Assembly: GCF_006538345.1 (NCBI RefSeq)
Contig: NZ_BJKL01000005.1
Location: forward strand, 300,200-364,199
Direction of reading: 5' to 3'
Length of the DNA stretch: 64,000 bases
Source: Alteromonas sp. KUL49
Lineage (GTDB): Bacteria > Pseudomonadota > Gammaproteobacteria > Enterobacterales > Alteromonadaceae
The notes below the pieces were generated by a model. The model ran no database searches, was not told the origin of the DNA, and was given only the letters and a program-made list of their open reading frames with translations. Each line of letters opens with the position of its first letter. Within the stretch, counting starts at the first letter, position 1. This document shows positions 39,250 through 47,054 of this stretch, one piece after another. Made by a program: the position numbers and the translations under genes.

Positions 39250-40014
39250 GTGGATTTAGCAACTGTCATAGGTATGTTGGGCGCCATTGGCTTCGTTGTA
39301 ATGGCCATGGTTATGGGCGGCAGCATGAGCATGTTCATCAACGTGCCCTCTATCTTAATCGTATTCGGCGGAACCCTATTCGTTATTCTCTCTCAGTACA
39401 CACTTGGTCAGTTTTTCGGTGCCGGTAAAATCGCCGGAAAGGCTTTCATGTTCAAGATTGATACACCTGAAGATCTGATTGAGAAAATCGTAGAAATGGC
39501 AGATGCAGCGCGTAAAGGTGGTTTTCTTGCTCTCGAAGAAGCTGAAATCGATAATGCTTTTATGCAAAAAGGCGTTGATATGTTAGTTGATGGCCATGAC
39601 ATTGAAGTGGTTCGCGAAACGCTAGCGAAAGATATTACCATGACCACCGAGCGCCACGAATTTGGAGCGACTATATTTAAAGGGATGGGTGACGTTGCCC
39701 CCGCTATGGGAATGATCGGTACGCTTATCGGTCTGGTTGCTATGCTGTCAAACATGGATGACCCAAAGGCTATCGGTCCTGCGATGGCGGTAGCACTCCT
39801 TACAACCCTTTATGGCGCGTTCATGGCAAACGTTATTTGTCTGCCTATTGCGGTAAAGCTGGGTAACCGAGCGGTAGAAGAAAAACAGAATCAAAGTTTA
39901 GTACTCGACGGCATTGTTGGTATTGCCGACGGCCAAAATCCCCGTGTTATCGAGGGAATTTTGAAAAACTACTTAGCCGAGAGTAAGCGCGGCACTGGTG
40001 CCGAGGACGAATAA
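39250..40014 (+). CDS. pomA: Flagellar motor stator protein PomA
   Basis: A 254-residue MotA/TolQ-family membrane protein with four transmembrane helices. MDLATVIGMLGAIGFVVMA and the cytoplasmic loop with A-R-K-G-G-F-L-A-L-E resemble Vibrio PomA rather than enteric MotA; the helix-3 segment has G-D-V-A-P-A-M-G-M-I-G-T-L-I-G-L. With PomB it would form the 5:2 sodium-driven stator. It uses a GTG start at 39250. The stop overlaps the pomB start by one base. Confidence 0.93.
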   Translation: MDLATVIGMLGAIGFVVMAMVMGGSMSMFINVPSILIVFGGTLFVILSQYTLGQFFGAGKIAGKAFMFKIDTPEDLIEKIVEMADAARKGGFLALEEAEIDNAFMQKGVDMLVDGHDIEVVRETLAKDITMTTERHEFGATIFKGMGDVAPAMGMIGTLIGLVAMLSNMDDPKAIGPAMAVALLTTLYGAFMANVICLPIAVKLGNRAVEEKQNQSLVLDGIVGIADGQNPRVIEGILKNYLAESKRGTGAEDE

Positions 40015-40943
40015 TGGCTGAAGAATGTCCCAAATGCCCCCCCGAAGGTCTCCCCGCATGGATGGGGACCTTCGCTGACTTAATGTCATTGTTAATGTGC
40101 TTTTTTGTACTGCTACTGGCATTCTCAGAAATGGATGTACTTAAGTTCAAGCAAATAGCTGGCTCTATGAAATTTGCTTTTGGTGTCCAAAACAAAATTG
40201 AAGTGAAGGACATTCCCAAAGGTACAAGTGTTATTGCTATGGAGTTTAGGCCAGGCCGTCCGGATCCCACACCAATCGAGACCATTCAACAGCAAACCAT
40301 AGAAATGACCCAGCAAATGCTGGAGTTTCAAGCGGGTGATGAAGACTCTGCGGGTGGGCGCCAAAAACAGCGTGGTGAGCAACGAGGTGGCCAGTCTCAA
40401 CAAACTGCAACAGATCAGTCTTCTTCGTCATCCCAAAGTTCAGACCAAGTTCAAGATAATGAGCTAATGAAGAAAATAGCTCAGCAATTAGAAAAACAGA
40501 TTTTAGACGGGTCGATAGAACTCGAATCTCTCGGTCAGCAAATTACTATTCGGATTAGAGAAAATGGTTCTTTCTCTGCGGGGTCAGCGTTTTTACAGCC
40601 ACAGTTCCAACCCATAGTCCGCGAGATAGGTATATTGTTGGCAGATGTACCCGGTGAAATTGAAATTTCAGGCCATAGTGATGGTCAACACATAGCCAAT
40701 GAACTTTACCGTTCAAATTGGGACCTTTCTGCCCAGCGTGCGGTTGCTGTTGCTGAATCTATGCGTTTAGCCCCAGGATTCGATGAAAGCCGTATGTCTG
40801 TTGTGGGCAGGGCAGACACTGATCCGGTGGTTGAAAATGCCACGTCTGCAGCAGATAGAGCAAGCAATCGCCGAGTAGAGATTAATATCAATCAGGGCAA
40901 ACCCATGTTGTCCAATCCAATCTCGGTCATCGACGAAGAGTAA
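40014..40943 (+). CDS. pomB: Flagellar motor stator protein PomB
   Basis: A 309-residue MotB-family protein. The single helix (M-G-T-F-A-D-L-M-S-L-L-M-C-F-F-V-L-L) carries the ion-binding Asp at position 22. A Gln/Ser-rich linker (about residues 95-150) precedes the C-terminal OmpA-like peptidoglycan-binding domain (I-S-G-H-S-D-G-Q, N-R-R-V-E-I). The short Cys-containing N-terminus EECPKCPPEG is shared with Vibrio PomB. It is translationally coupled to pomA; palindromic element B begins ten bases after its stop. Confidence 0.93.
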   Translation: MAEECPKCPPEGLPAWMGTFADLMSLLMCFFVLLLAFSEMDVLKFKQIAGSMKFAFGVQNKIEVKDIPKGTSVIAMEFRPGRPDPTPIETIQQQTIEMTQQMLEFQAGDEDSAGGRQKQRGEQRGGQSQQTATDQSSSSSQSSDQVQDNELMKKIAQQLEKQILDGSIELESLGQQITIRIRENGSFSAGSAFLQPQFQPIVREIGILLADVPGEIEISGHSDGQHIANELYRSNWDLSAQRAVAVAESMRLAPGFDESRMSVVGRADTDPVVENATSAADRASNRRVEININQGKPMLSNPISVIDEE

Positions 40944-40952
40944 TGAGTTTTT

Positions 40953-41060
40953 ATATGAGGTGTTGTGGGCATTTTCCTTCACGCTGTGAACTCATCCCTG
41001 AGCGCTCTGCTTCGGCATCCATGCCTCAGAAGGAAGTAAAATGCCCACAACACCTCATAT
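40953..41060. repeat. Palindromic REP-like element B with 23-bp perfect outer stem
   Basis: The outer arms 40953-40975 and 41038-41060 are exact complements (23 bp). The core repeats that of element A: hairpin CTCA-TCCC-TGAG (40991-41002) and GGCA-TCCA-TGCC (41014-41025), with GCTTCGGCATCCATGCCTCA in common. The first hairpin's stem bases differ from element A (ACAC/GTGT) but still pair. The outer stem has no similarity to element A's. It lies between convergent pomB and cfa. Confidence 0.85.
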
Positions 41061-41078
41061 CAGAGTCTCTGTAAGACA

Positions 41079-41148
41079 TTCTCCTTCACGCTCTAAACTC
41101 ATCTATGAGCGCTCTGCTCCAGCATCCATGCCTCAGAAGTAAGAAAAG
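41079..41148. repeat. Palindromic REP-like element C, core only
   Basis: Shares about 60 bases with the core of element B (TTCACGCT, CTCA-TCTA-TGAG at 41098-41109, GCATCCATGC at 41122-41131, CCTCAGAAG), some 20 bp further on and in the same orientation. It has no long outer stem. It ends six bases before the cfa stop. Confidence 0.75.
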
Positions 41149-41153
41149 TTTGG

Positions 41154-42407
41154 CTATCTCGCCATTTCTTCTCGATAGTGAGGTTTAGTCAACACCAACT
41201 GAACTGTGCTGATGGTGCGTTCTAAAAAGCCACCTTCGCAATATTTTAGATAGTAATTCCACATACGCATGAAGCGTTCGTCGTAGCCCGCTTTTAATAG
41301 GTTGTCTTTTGCGTCATTGAAGGCGATGTACCAATCATCCAATGTTTTCGCATAATCTAAACCAATATCATGAAGGTCTCGAATCATCATGTTGGTGTAG
41401 CGCTTCAAATGCGCGTTCAACTGATGTTGAGAAGGTAGGAATCCACCGGGGAAAATATATTTTTGTATAAAGTCGACGCTGTTTGCGTAGCTGTCGTAGC
41501 GTCTGTCGTCAATCGTAATAGATTGTAGCAACATGACCCCGTCTTCTTTGAGTAATGATGAGCACTTAGTCACAAAGTTACCCAAGAAGCGTTTACCTAC
41601 CGCTTCAATCATTTCAATCGAAACTAACTTGTCATATTTACCTTCAAGTAGACGGTAGTCTTTCTTCAACAGAGTAATCTTATTTTCGAGATTCTCTCGT
41701 TTTATCCAATCCTCGGCCCAAGCGTACTGCTCTTCAGAAATCGTTGTAGTGGTGACTTTACAGCCGTAATACTTGGCTGCGAATACCGCTAAACCACCCC
41801 AGCCAGTGCCAATTTCAAGTAAGTGGTCTTTAGGTGATAACTTCAGCTTTTCACAGATAGTGCGGAGCTTGTGATGCTGAGCTTCAGATAAAGAGGCATT
41901 TGGGTCTGGATATATCGCTGACGAATACATCATAGTCCCGTCAAGAAATTGGGTATAAAGCTTATTCCCAAGGTCGTAATGCGCCTCGATATTTCTCTTT
42001 GCTTGCGACTGAGTATTGCGACGACCGAAATGTTGTATTTTGTTCAGAGGAAGGGTTAGCCATTTAAACTTACCTTCCCACTCGTCTAACGTAGGTAAGT
42101 TGCGAGCAAACACGCGTATAACCTGAGTTAAATCATCGCTTTCCCACAAACCGTCCATGTAAGATTCGCCTGCGCCAACGCTGCCGCCAAATAGCAATTG
42201 CTTGTAAGCTTTCATATCAAGAATATTCACGTGTGCGTGAATGTCTGAAGATTGCTCTCCGAAGGTCGCTACATGGCTCCCTTGTTCTGATATGCTCAAA
42301 CTACCTAATGGGAGAGATGCTAAACACCGTAAAAAAATTCTTCGGCAGGTTTTATCAAAAAATGAAACCTCAGAGGTGTTAATAAGTACCGATTCGCCGT
42401 TAGACAT
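41154..42407 (-). CDS. cfa: Cyclopropane-fatty-acyl-phospholipid synthase family protein
   Basis: A 417-residue SAM-dependent enzyme. A short N-terminal domain precedes the Rossmann methyltransferase with L-E-I-G-T-G-W-G-G-L-A at about residue 195, then I-S-E-E-Q-Y-A-W-A and the CFA-type Y-I-F-P-G-G-F-L-P-S. It would methylenate unsaturated membrane acyl chains. It is the last gene of the operon starting at 45561, headed by an ECF-type promoter; cfa homologues belong to the known ChrR-controlled singlet-oxygen regulon in other bacteria. Confidence 0.9.
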   Translation of the reverse strand: MSNGESVLINTSEVSFFDKTCRRIFLRCLASLPLGSLSISEQGSHVATFGEQSSDIHAHVNILDMKAYKQLLFGGSVGAGESYMDGLWESDDLTQVIRVFARNLPTLDEWEGKFKWLTLPLNKIQHFGRRNTQSQAKRNIEAHYDLGNKLYTQFLDGTMMYSSAIYPDPNASLSEAQHHKLRTICEKLKLSPKDHLLEIGTGWGGLAVFAAKYYGCKVTTTTISEEQYAWAEDWIKRENLENKITLLKKDYRLLEGKYDKLVSIEMIEAVGKRFLGNFVTKCSSLLKEDGVMLLQSITIDDRRYDSYANSVDFIQKYIFPGGFLPSQHQLNAHLKRYTNMMIRDLHDIGLDYAKTLDDWYIAFNDAKDNLLKAGYDERFMRMWNYYLKYCEGGFLERTISTVQLVLTKPHYREEMAR

Positions 42408-42410
42408 TGT

Positions 42411-43142
42411 TTATTGTTCCTGACTTTTTTCTGGATGTGTATATAGTGGGGTACGCTTTAAGAATAGCTTGAGCGCTTGCCAATATATTCCCACGACTGT
42501 TTTTATCGTCATATTGGGTATACGAAGCATCGCCCGAGAAAGATTTTCATTTGATAGCGAATATCTTCGCAAATTTAGCCCAGCGGTAAATTCTTTGTCG
42601 TCTCGACAGCAATCCATAGCGAGTGCCAAGTGTTCTGACGGCTGTGCAATACGCCATTTATAGGTCATGTCGATGGGGTTGAATGGCGATACATGAAACG
42701 CTTTTTCTGTGTCACTTTGAACCGCTAAGTCTACTAGGTAATAATGTCGTTCATTCCACGGCGTATTACTAACTTCTGCAAGCACGTGACTGAAGCTGCC
42801 ATCGGTTTGGCGCAAGTAGTAGAAATTAACTGGGCTAAAATAAATGCCCCAAACCCTTAATTGGCCTAGCATAAAAACATCACCTGACACCGGCTTACCA
42901 TTGAGCTCGCTCATTTTGTCAATGACAGCCTGTTCTAAGGGTTTGTCTGAGTCACTTAAATAGTCTGCACGTTTTAATCGAAACCAGGCTCTACCGGAGG
43001 AAGAGAAGCACTTCAGCGACGTTGATAGCTCCTCAACCTCATTCAGTTTTAACCAAAACAAATGTATCTCGTAGCTAAACTTATGCTTGGTTGGTGCAAA
43101 ACGCTCGTGATAAACAAGGCCTTTGTATAGCGCGCTTTCCAT
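42411..43142 (-). CDS. DUF1365 family protein
   Basis: About 243 residues from ATG 43142 (MESALYKGLVYHERFAPTKHKFSYEIHLFWL), which forms a one-base overlap (TAATG) with the amine oxidase stop; the open frame could reach 43169. The family features are R-V-W-G-I-Y-F-S-P-V-N-F-Y-Y, W-N-E-R-H-Y-Y-L-V and F-H-V-S-P-F-N-P. Its function is unknown; it travels with a flavin amine oxidase and cfa, so a role in lipid modification is a fair guess. Confidence 0.88.
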   Translation of the reverse strand: MESALYKGLVYHERFAPTKHKFSYEIHLFWLKLNEVEELSTSLKCFSSSGRAWFRLKRADYLSDSDKPLEQAVIDKMSELNGKPVSGDVFMLGQLRVWGIYFSPVNFYYLRQTDGSFSHVLAEVSNTPWNERHYYLVDLAVQSDTEKAFHVSPFNPIDMTYKWRIAQPSEHLALAMDCCRDDKEFTAGLNLRRYSLSNENLSRAMLRIPNMTIKTVVGIYWQALKLFLKRTPLYTHPEKSQEQ

Positions 43143-44406
43143 TAGAGTGTTTCGCCAAAACGCTCGCACACATCAAGTGCACTTTTTACGCCATCTTCGT
43201 GAAATCCGTTGTACCAATATGCGCCACAGAAATGGAGGTTGTCCACGCCGCAGATCTCTTTTCTGCGCTGTTGTGCATGTACCATTTTTTCGCTGTATTG
43301 CGGATGAGCATATTCATATTGACGAAGTATTGAGGCTGGTTCAATTTCATCGGTATTATTCAACGTCACACTGTAGGTATTTTTAGCCTCCAAGCGTTGA
43401 AGTATATTCATATTATAGGTGACGGACGCAGGACGACTCTCTTCCGTTGCATCGTCTTTTAAACGATAATTCCAGCTAGCCCACGCGAGTTTGCGTTTGG
43501 GTAGTTGGTTGTTGTCCTTGTGCATGACAACATCATTGGCTGCATACGGAATGTCACCCAGCACTTGCTTATGTTTGTCACTGGGTTCGGCAAGCATAGC
43601 TAGTGCCTGATCACTATGACAGGCAAATACCACGTGGTCGAACCTTGATTGACCGCCGTGTACGTCCTCTATCAACCACTGTTCGCCTTCTTTGGTCACC
43701 TTGGCAACACCACACGATAACTTGATTTTGTCTTCAAATGACCTAGTTAGTGGTGGGATATACTGGAACGACCCACCTTTAATAGTATACCACTGGGGTC
43801 TATCGCTAATGTTTAGCAGGCCGTGGTTGTTGAAGAACTGAAGGAAGAACGTCAATGGAAACAGACGAGTTTGCTCTAAACTGGACGACCAAATTGCAGC
43901 ACACATGGGAAGAATGTAATAGCGCGCAAAATCTTCGCTTAGATTGAGTTCAGTAATTACGTCCTGAAGGGTAAGCCCTTCAGTATCTCTACCGTCAGCA
44001 ACATACTGTTTGCAGGCCTTGTTAAATTTGAGTATGTCTGAAATGATTCGCCAAAACCTCGGACGAAAAATATTTCTTCGCTGTGCAAAGAGTGTATTGA
44101 GTGAGTTGCCATTGTATTCAATGTTTGCGGCCTTACTGGTCACCGAGAAGCTCATTTCGGTGGGTTGATAATCCACACCTAACTCAGTCATCAATTTTAT
44201 GAAGTTGGGGTAGGTCCAGTCATTGAACACAATAAAACCTGTATCGATATTGTGAGATTCTCCGTCATCATCAATTTTTTGGTGGCAGTGTGTCCACCAA
44301 TGTAATCGTTGGCCTCGTAAACAGTAATGTCGTGTTTTCTGTTCAACAGGTAGGCGCTCGTTAAACCTGAAATTCCTGTGCCAACAATGGCAATACGTTG
44401 GGTCAT
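43142..44406 (-). pseudogene. FAD-dependent amine oxidase-family protein, one frameshift
   Basis: Starts MTQRIAIVGTGISGLTSAYLL with the FAD dinucleotide motif, then H-D-I-T-V-Y-E-A-N-D-Y-I-G-G-H-T. The frame breaks at the T6 run 44275-44280 (+ strand); one added base continues with D-D-D-G-E-S-H-N-I-D-T-G-F-I-V-F-N-D-W, exactly what the family has. Repaired length is about 421 residues. The C-terminal F-C-G-A-Y-W-Y-N-G-F-H-E-D-G is the second FAD segment. The substrate is unknown. Position between SDR and DUF1365 is conserved in ChrR-regulon operons. The break is probably artefactual. Confidence 0.85.
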
Positions 44407-44413
44407 TAGTGAA

Positions 44414-45139
44414 TTATGCCTTCTCTGTTTCTCTCATCAACAGGGACAGACGCTTCTGTATTCCTGCGGGGAATTGGTTCATCACGCGCAAAATCCAACC
44501 GAAAACGCGGGGGAAATATACGGTCGACTTATCTTTTTGAATATTGGCTAGGATAGTATTGGCAGCTTCCTCGACAGAAATCTTCATTGGCATGTCGAAG
44601 TCATTCTTGTCGGTGAGTGGTGTTTCAACAAATCCTGGAGAAACGGTCTGCACTTTGATTCCTTTGTCGTGTAGGTCAACTTCCAAGCTTTTTGAAAAGT
44701 AATACAACGCGGCTTTACTAGCACCGTAAGCTTGAGCGCGAGTAAACGGTAATAACCTTGCCATACTATCGACAATTACTAGCTTATTGTCACGTACTAA
44801 GTTGGGTAAAATTGCGTCAACACAGTTCACAACGCCAAAAAAGTTAGGTTCGAAAACTCGGCGGAACATTTCTGGTTCAAATTTATCAACATCCACGTAT
44901 TCGCAGGTTCCCGCGTTGAGTACGAACACATCGGCTTTGACTTTGTTCAATGCTGCTTGCGTCGAAGCAGACTGGGTGACGTCAAACTGTAGCGTGCGAA
45001 TACCTTCATAAGAGGCGAGCTCTTCTAGAGCAACTTGGTTTCTTCCGCAGGCGATAACGTCAAAGCCTTCAGCCGCGGCATGTATTGCCAGCGCTTTTCC
45101 AATGCCAGACGTAGCACCAGTAACTAGTAGTGTTTTCAT
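44414..45139 (-). CDS. Short-chain dehydrogenase/reductase
   Basis: A 241-residue classical SDR. The NAD(P) motif is T-G-A-T-S-G-I-G-K-A at the N-terminus, N-A-G-T at about residue 75, the catalytic Y-x3-K in A-Y-G-A-S-K-A-A-L. The substrate cannot be told. It overlaps the upstream NTF2-like gene by four bases and is seven bases before the amine oxidase, so it is an operon member. Confidence 0.88.
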   Translation of the reverse strand: MKTLLVTGATSGIGKALAIHAAAEGFDVIACGRNQVALEELASYEGIRTLQFDVTQSASTQAALNKVKADVFVLNAGTCEYVDVDKFEPEMFRRVFEPNFFGVVNCVDAILPNLVRDNKLVIVDSMARLLPFTRAQAYGASKAALYYFSKSLEVDLHDKGIKVQTVSPGFVETPLTDKNDFDMPMKISVEEAANTILANIQKDKSTVYFPRVFGWILRVMNQFPAGIQKRLSLLMRETEKA

Positions 45140-45561
45140 TTGGCTAATTTCGCTTTAATTTTTTTGACGATAAAGCCGAGTACCGGAATATGTTCGTACA
45201 CCATCTCGCCAAGATCGTAGTAGTCTTTGTGGTAGCTTATTTTGTCGCCTGCAACTTTGAGTTGCGACGTACCGTTGAGCAAAATAAGTTTTGATGACTT
45301 CTTGAGTTTTAGGTGCATTGTCCAGTTTACGACGTGCGTGATGGAGGCGTCACTGCAATTTATGACTTCATGAATTTCAAACTTGCAGGAGCTCGCATTG
45401 GTGAGTAATCCATCAAAGTATTTTTGTACCGCCTTTATGCCTTCATGGGAGCATACTGGGTCGATAAATGTGACATCGTCAGAATATACCTTGGGTAGAT
45501 CGTCTGGTGTTATGTCGCACAGTTCACTGTAGAGTGTTTTGAAATTTTGGATAGCGTCCAC
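45136..45561 (-). CDS. NTF2-like (SnoaL-like) fold protein
   Basis: A 141-residue cone-shaped-fold protein. Typical features are F-K-T-L-Y-S-E-L..., V-Y-S-D-D-V-T-F-I-D-P-V-C-S-H-E-G near residue 30, and T-S-Q-L-K-V-A-G-D-K-I-S-Y-H-K-D-Y-Y-D. These domains are small-ligand binders or isomerases; no catalytic assignment is possible. It is the first gene of the five-gene - strand operon, with an ECF-type promoter about 55 bases upstream. Confidence 0.78.
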   Translation of the reverse strand: MDAIQNFKTLYSELCDITPDDLPKVYSDDVTFIDPVCSHEGIKAVQKYFDGLLTNASSCKFEIHEVINCSDASITHVVNWTMHLKLKKSSKLILLNGTSQLKVAGDKISYHKDYYDLGEMVYEHIPVLGFIVKKIKAKLAK

Positions 45562-45615
45562 GATTATACTCGCTTGTTAATAAAATAACCTTTTCATATT
45601 AGGCGCTTACCTATC

Positions 45616-45646
45616 TAACATACACCAATAAAAAGAATGAGGATCA
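45616..45646 (-). promoter_or_regulatory. ECF (ChrR-partner) promoter of the NTF2-SDR-amine oxidase-DUF1365-cfa operon
   Basis: Read on the - strand: TGATCC (45646-45641), 18 bases, TATGTTA (45622-45616). TGATCC matches the -35 element known for the ECF sigma factor controlled by ChrR, and TAnnnTA its -10. The same 18-base spacing occurs at two other promoters in this locus. Confidence 0.75.
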
Positions 45647-45670
45647 TGAACTATTAAATTATTTACAGTT

Positions 45671-45701
45671 CGATCCAATAATAGAAAACAGGCGTATTCT
45701 A
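45671..45701 (+). promoter_or_regulatory. ECF (ChrR-partner) promoter of the LON-domain gene
   Basis: CGATCC (45671-45676), 18 bases, TATTCTA (45695-45701). It is divergent from the operon promoter in the same 160-bp intergenic region. The -35 has C for T at its first position, as does the sigma gene's own promoter. Confidence 0.7.
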
Positions 45702-45723
45702 ATGTGTACAACAGGTAGACTTT

Positions 45724-46299
45724 ATGAACATGCAGCGATTTCCATTATTCCCATTAACAGCACATCTGCTTCCAGAAGGTAGAATGGCGCTTCGTATTTT
45801 CGAGCCCAGGTATACCCGAATGGTGAAGGAAGCGTGCGCCAGTGATAGAGGATTTGTTGTATGCATGCTCAATAGCCAGGGAGACAAAGAAAAAAATCAG
45901 CACATCCATTCCATTGGTACTTACGCAAAGGTAGTGGATTTTGATGTTTTAGACGACGGCTTGCTGGGTATTACTGTTGAGGGACTGTACTGCGTTGAAA
46001 TCAACGAGATAGAAACTGAGAGTGATGAACTACGAACTGGTCTGTGTTCGCCTTTAGACAATTGGGCGTGTGAAGTACCCAAACAAGATATTGCTCCCAT
46101 GGTGGACAAGCTCCGTCAGGTATTTGAACACTACGAAGATTACGCAGCGATATATGAAACTCCAAAATTTGATAAACCTATGTGGGTATTGCTCAGATGG
46201 TTGGAGTTGCTTCCGGTAGATGCAATGCAAAAACAGCACTTTTTAGAGCAAAAAAATTGCACCAAACTTCTTAATTATCTCTCATCCCTCGTTTTGTAG
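45724..46299 (+). CDS. LON N-terminal substrate-binding domain protein
   Basis: A 191-residue protein. F-P-L-F-P-L-T-A-H-L-L-P-E-G-R-M-A-L-R-I-F-E-P-R-Y is the LON-domain signature, followed by a beta-rich core and a helical C-terminal part. There is no ATPase or protease domain, so it is a stand-alone LON domain as found in many bacteria. Its function is unknown. Its own ECF-type promoter places it in the ChrR regulon. Confidence 0.88.
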   Translation: MNMQRFPLFPLTAHLLPEGRMALRIFEPRYTRMVKEACASDRGFVVCMLNSQGDKEKNQHIHSIGTYAKVVDFDVLDDGLLGITVEGLYCVEINEIETESDELRTGLCSPLDNWACEVPKQDIAPMVDKLRQVFEHYEDYAAIYETPKFDKPMWVLLRWLELLPVDAMQKQHFLEQKNCTKLLNYLSSLVL

Positions 46300-46381
46300 A
46301 GATTCAAATACACCTTTGGTCCAACATTCTTGACTAATTCTTTAACATTACAAATATGTAATGTATTGTTAATGTCTAAAT

Positions 46382-46412
46382 CGATCCTTTGTCTGTGCTC
46401 TTGCGTAATATA
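46382..46412 (+). promoter_or_regulatory. ECF autoregulatory promoter of the sigma gene
   Basis: CGATCC (46382-46387), 18 bases, TAATATA (46406-46412). Transcription would begin near 46420, so an open extension of the sigma gene back to 46389 cannot be translated from this promoter; the ATG at 46443 fits. Confidence 0.75.
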
Positions 46413-46442
46413 AGAAACAACGCAGAAAACACGGATAATACT

Positions 46443-47054
46443 ATGCTAGTTGGAATTCCTTTGGAGCAACGAAACAGCCCAGTCAAACCAAAAGACTGCG
46501 CTACAGAAATGTCAGACTACATACTTGCAGTAGCTGAAGAGCGTTGTAAATCTTCGTTCGCTCGTGTTTTCAACTATTTTGCGCCCAGACTTCGTTCCTA
46601 TGCATTAAAGCAAATGGGTAACGAAGCATTAGCTATGGAGCTGGTGCAAGACACTATGTCGAATGTTTGGCAAAAAGCGCATTTGTTTAACGCTGAGAAG
46701 GGCTCTCCTTCAACGTGGATATTTACTATTGCGCGTAACATACGATTCGACATGTTACGAAAGCTTCAAAACCGCAAGGAAGACATCTGTTCAGATGATC
46801 TTTGGCCGGTGTTGTGTGAGCAAACTGCTGACCAAAACGAAGTTTCTCTAGACGAGCAAGTTACCTTAGAGCAAATCGGGCATTTGTTCGAAGCTTTGCC
46901 AGAGAAACAACGAGCAGTAGTTGAAGCCATATATATAGATGGGAAGTCTCAACAAGAAGTTGCAGATCAGTTGTGTATACCTCTAGGTACCGTAAAATCA
47001 CGAACTCGATTGGCGCTTCAGCGATTGAAAGGCATGTTAAGCGACAATGATTAA
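46443..47054 (+). CDS. ECF sigma factor, ChrR-controlled (ECF11-like)
   Basis: About 203 residues from ATG 46443. Region 2 has F-N-Y-F-A-P-R-L-R-S-Y...E-L-V-Q-D-T-M-S-N-V-W and S-T-W-I-F-T-I-A-R-N; region 4 has L-P-E-K-Q-R-A-V-V-E-A-I-Y-I-D-G-K-S-Q-Q-E-V and L-G-T-V-K-S-R-T-R-L-A. It overlaps the ChrR-type gene by 8 bases, so sigma and anti-sigma are cotranslated. In Rhodobacter the equivalent factor answers singlet oxygen; that role is inferred here from the pair and the promoters. Confidence 0.9.
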   Translation: MLVGIPLEQRNSPVKPKDCATEMSDYILAVAEERCKSSFARVFNYFAPRLRSYALKQMGNEALAMELVQDTMSNVWQKAHLFNAEKGSPSTWIFTIARNIRFDMLRKLQNRKEDICSDDLWPVLCEQTADQNEVSLDEQVTLEQIGHLFEALPEKQRAVVEAIYIDGKSQQEVADQLCIPLGTVKSRTRLALQRLKGMLSDND

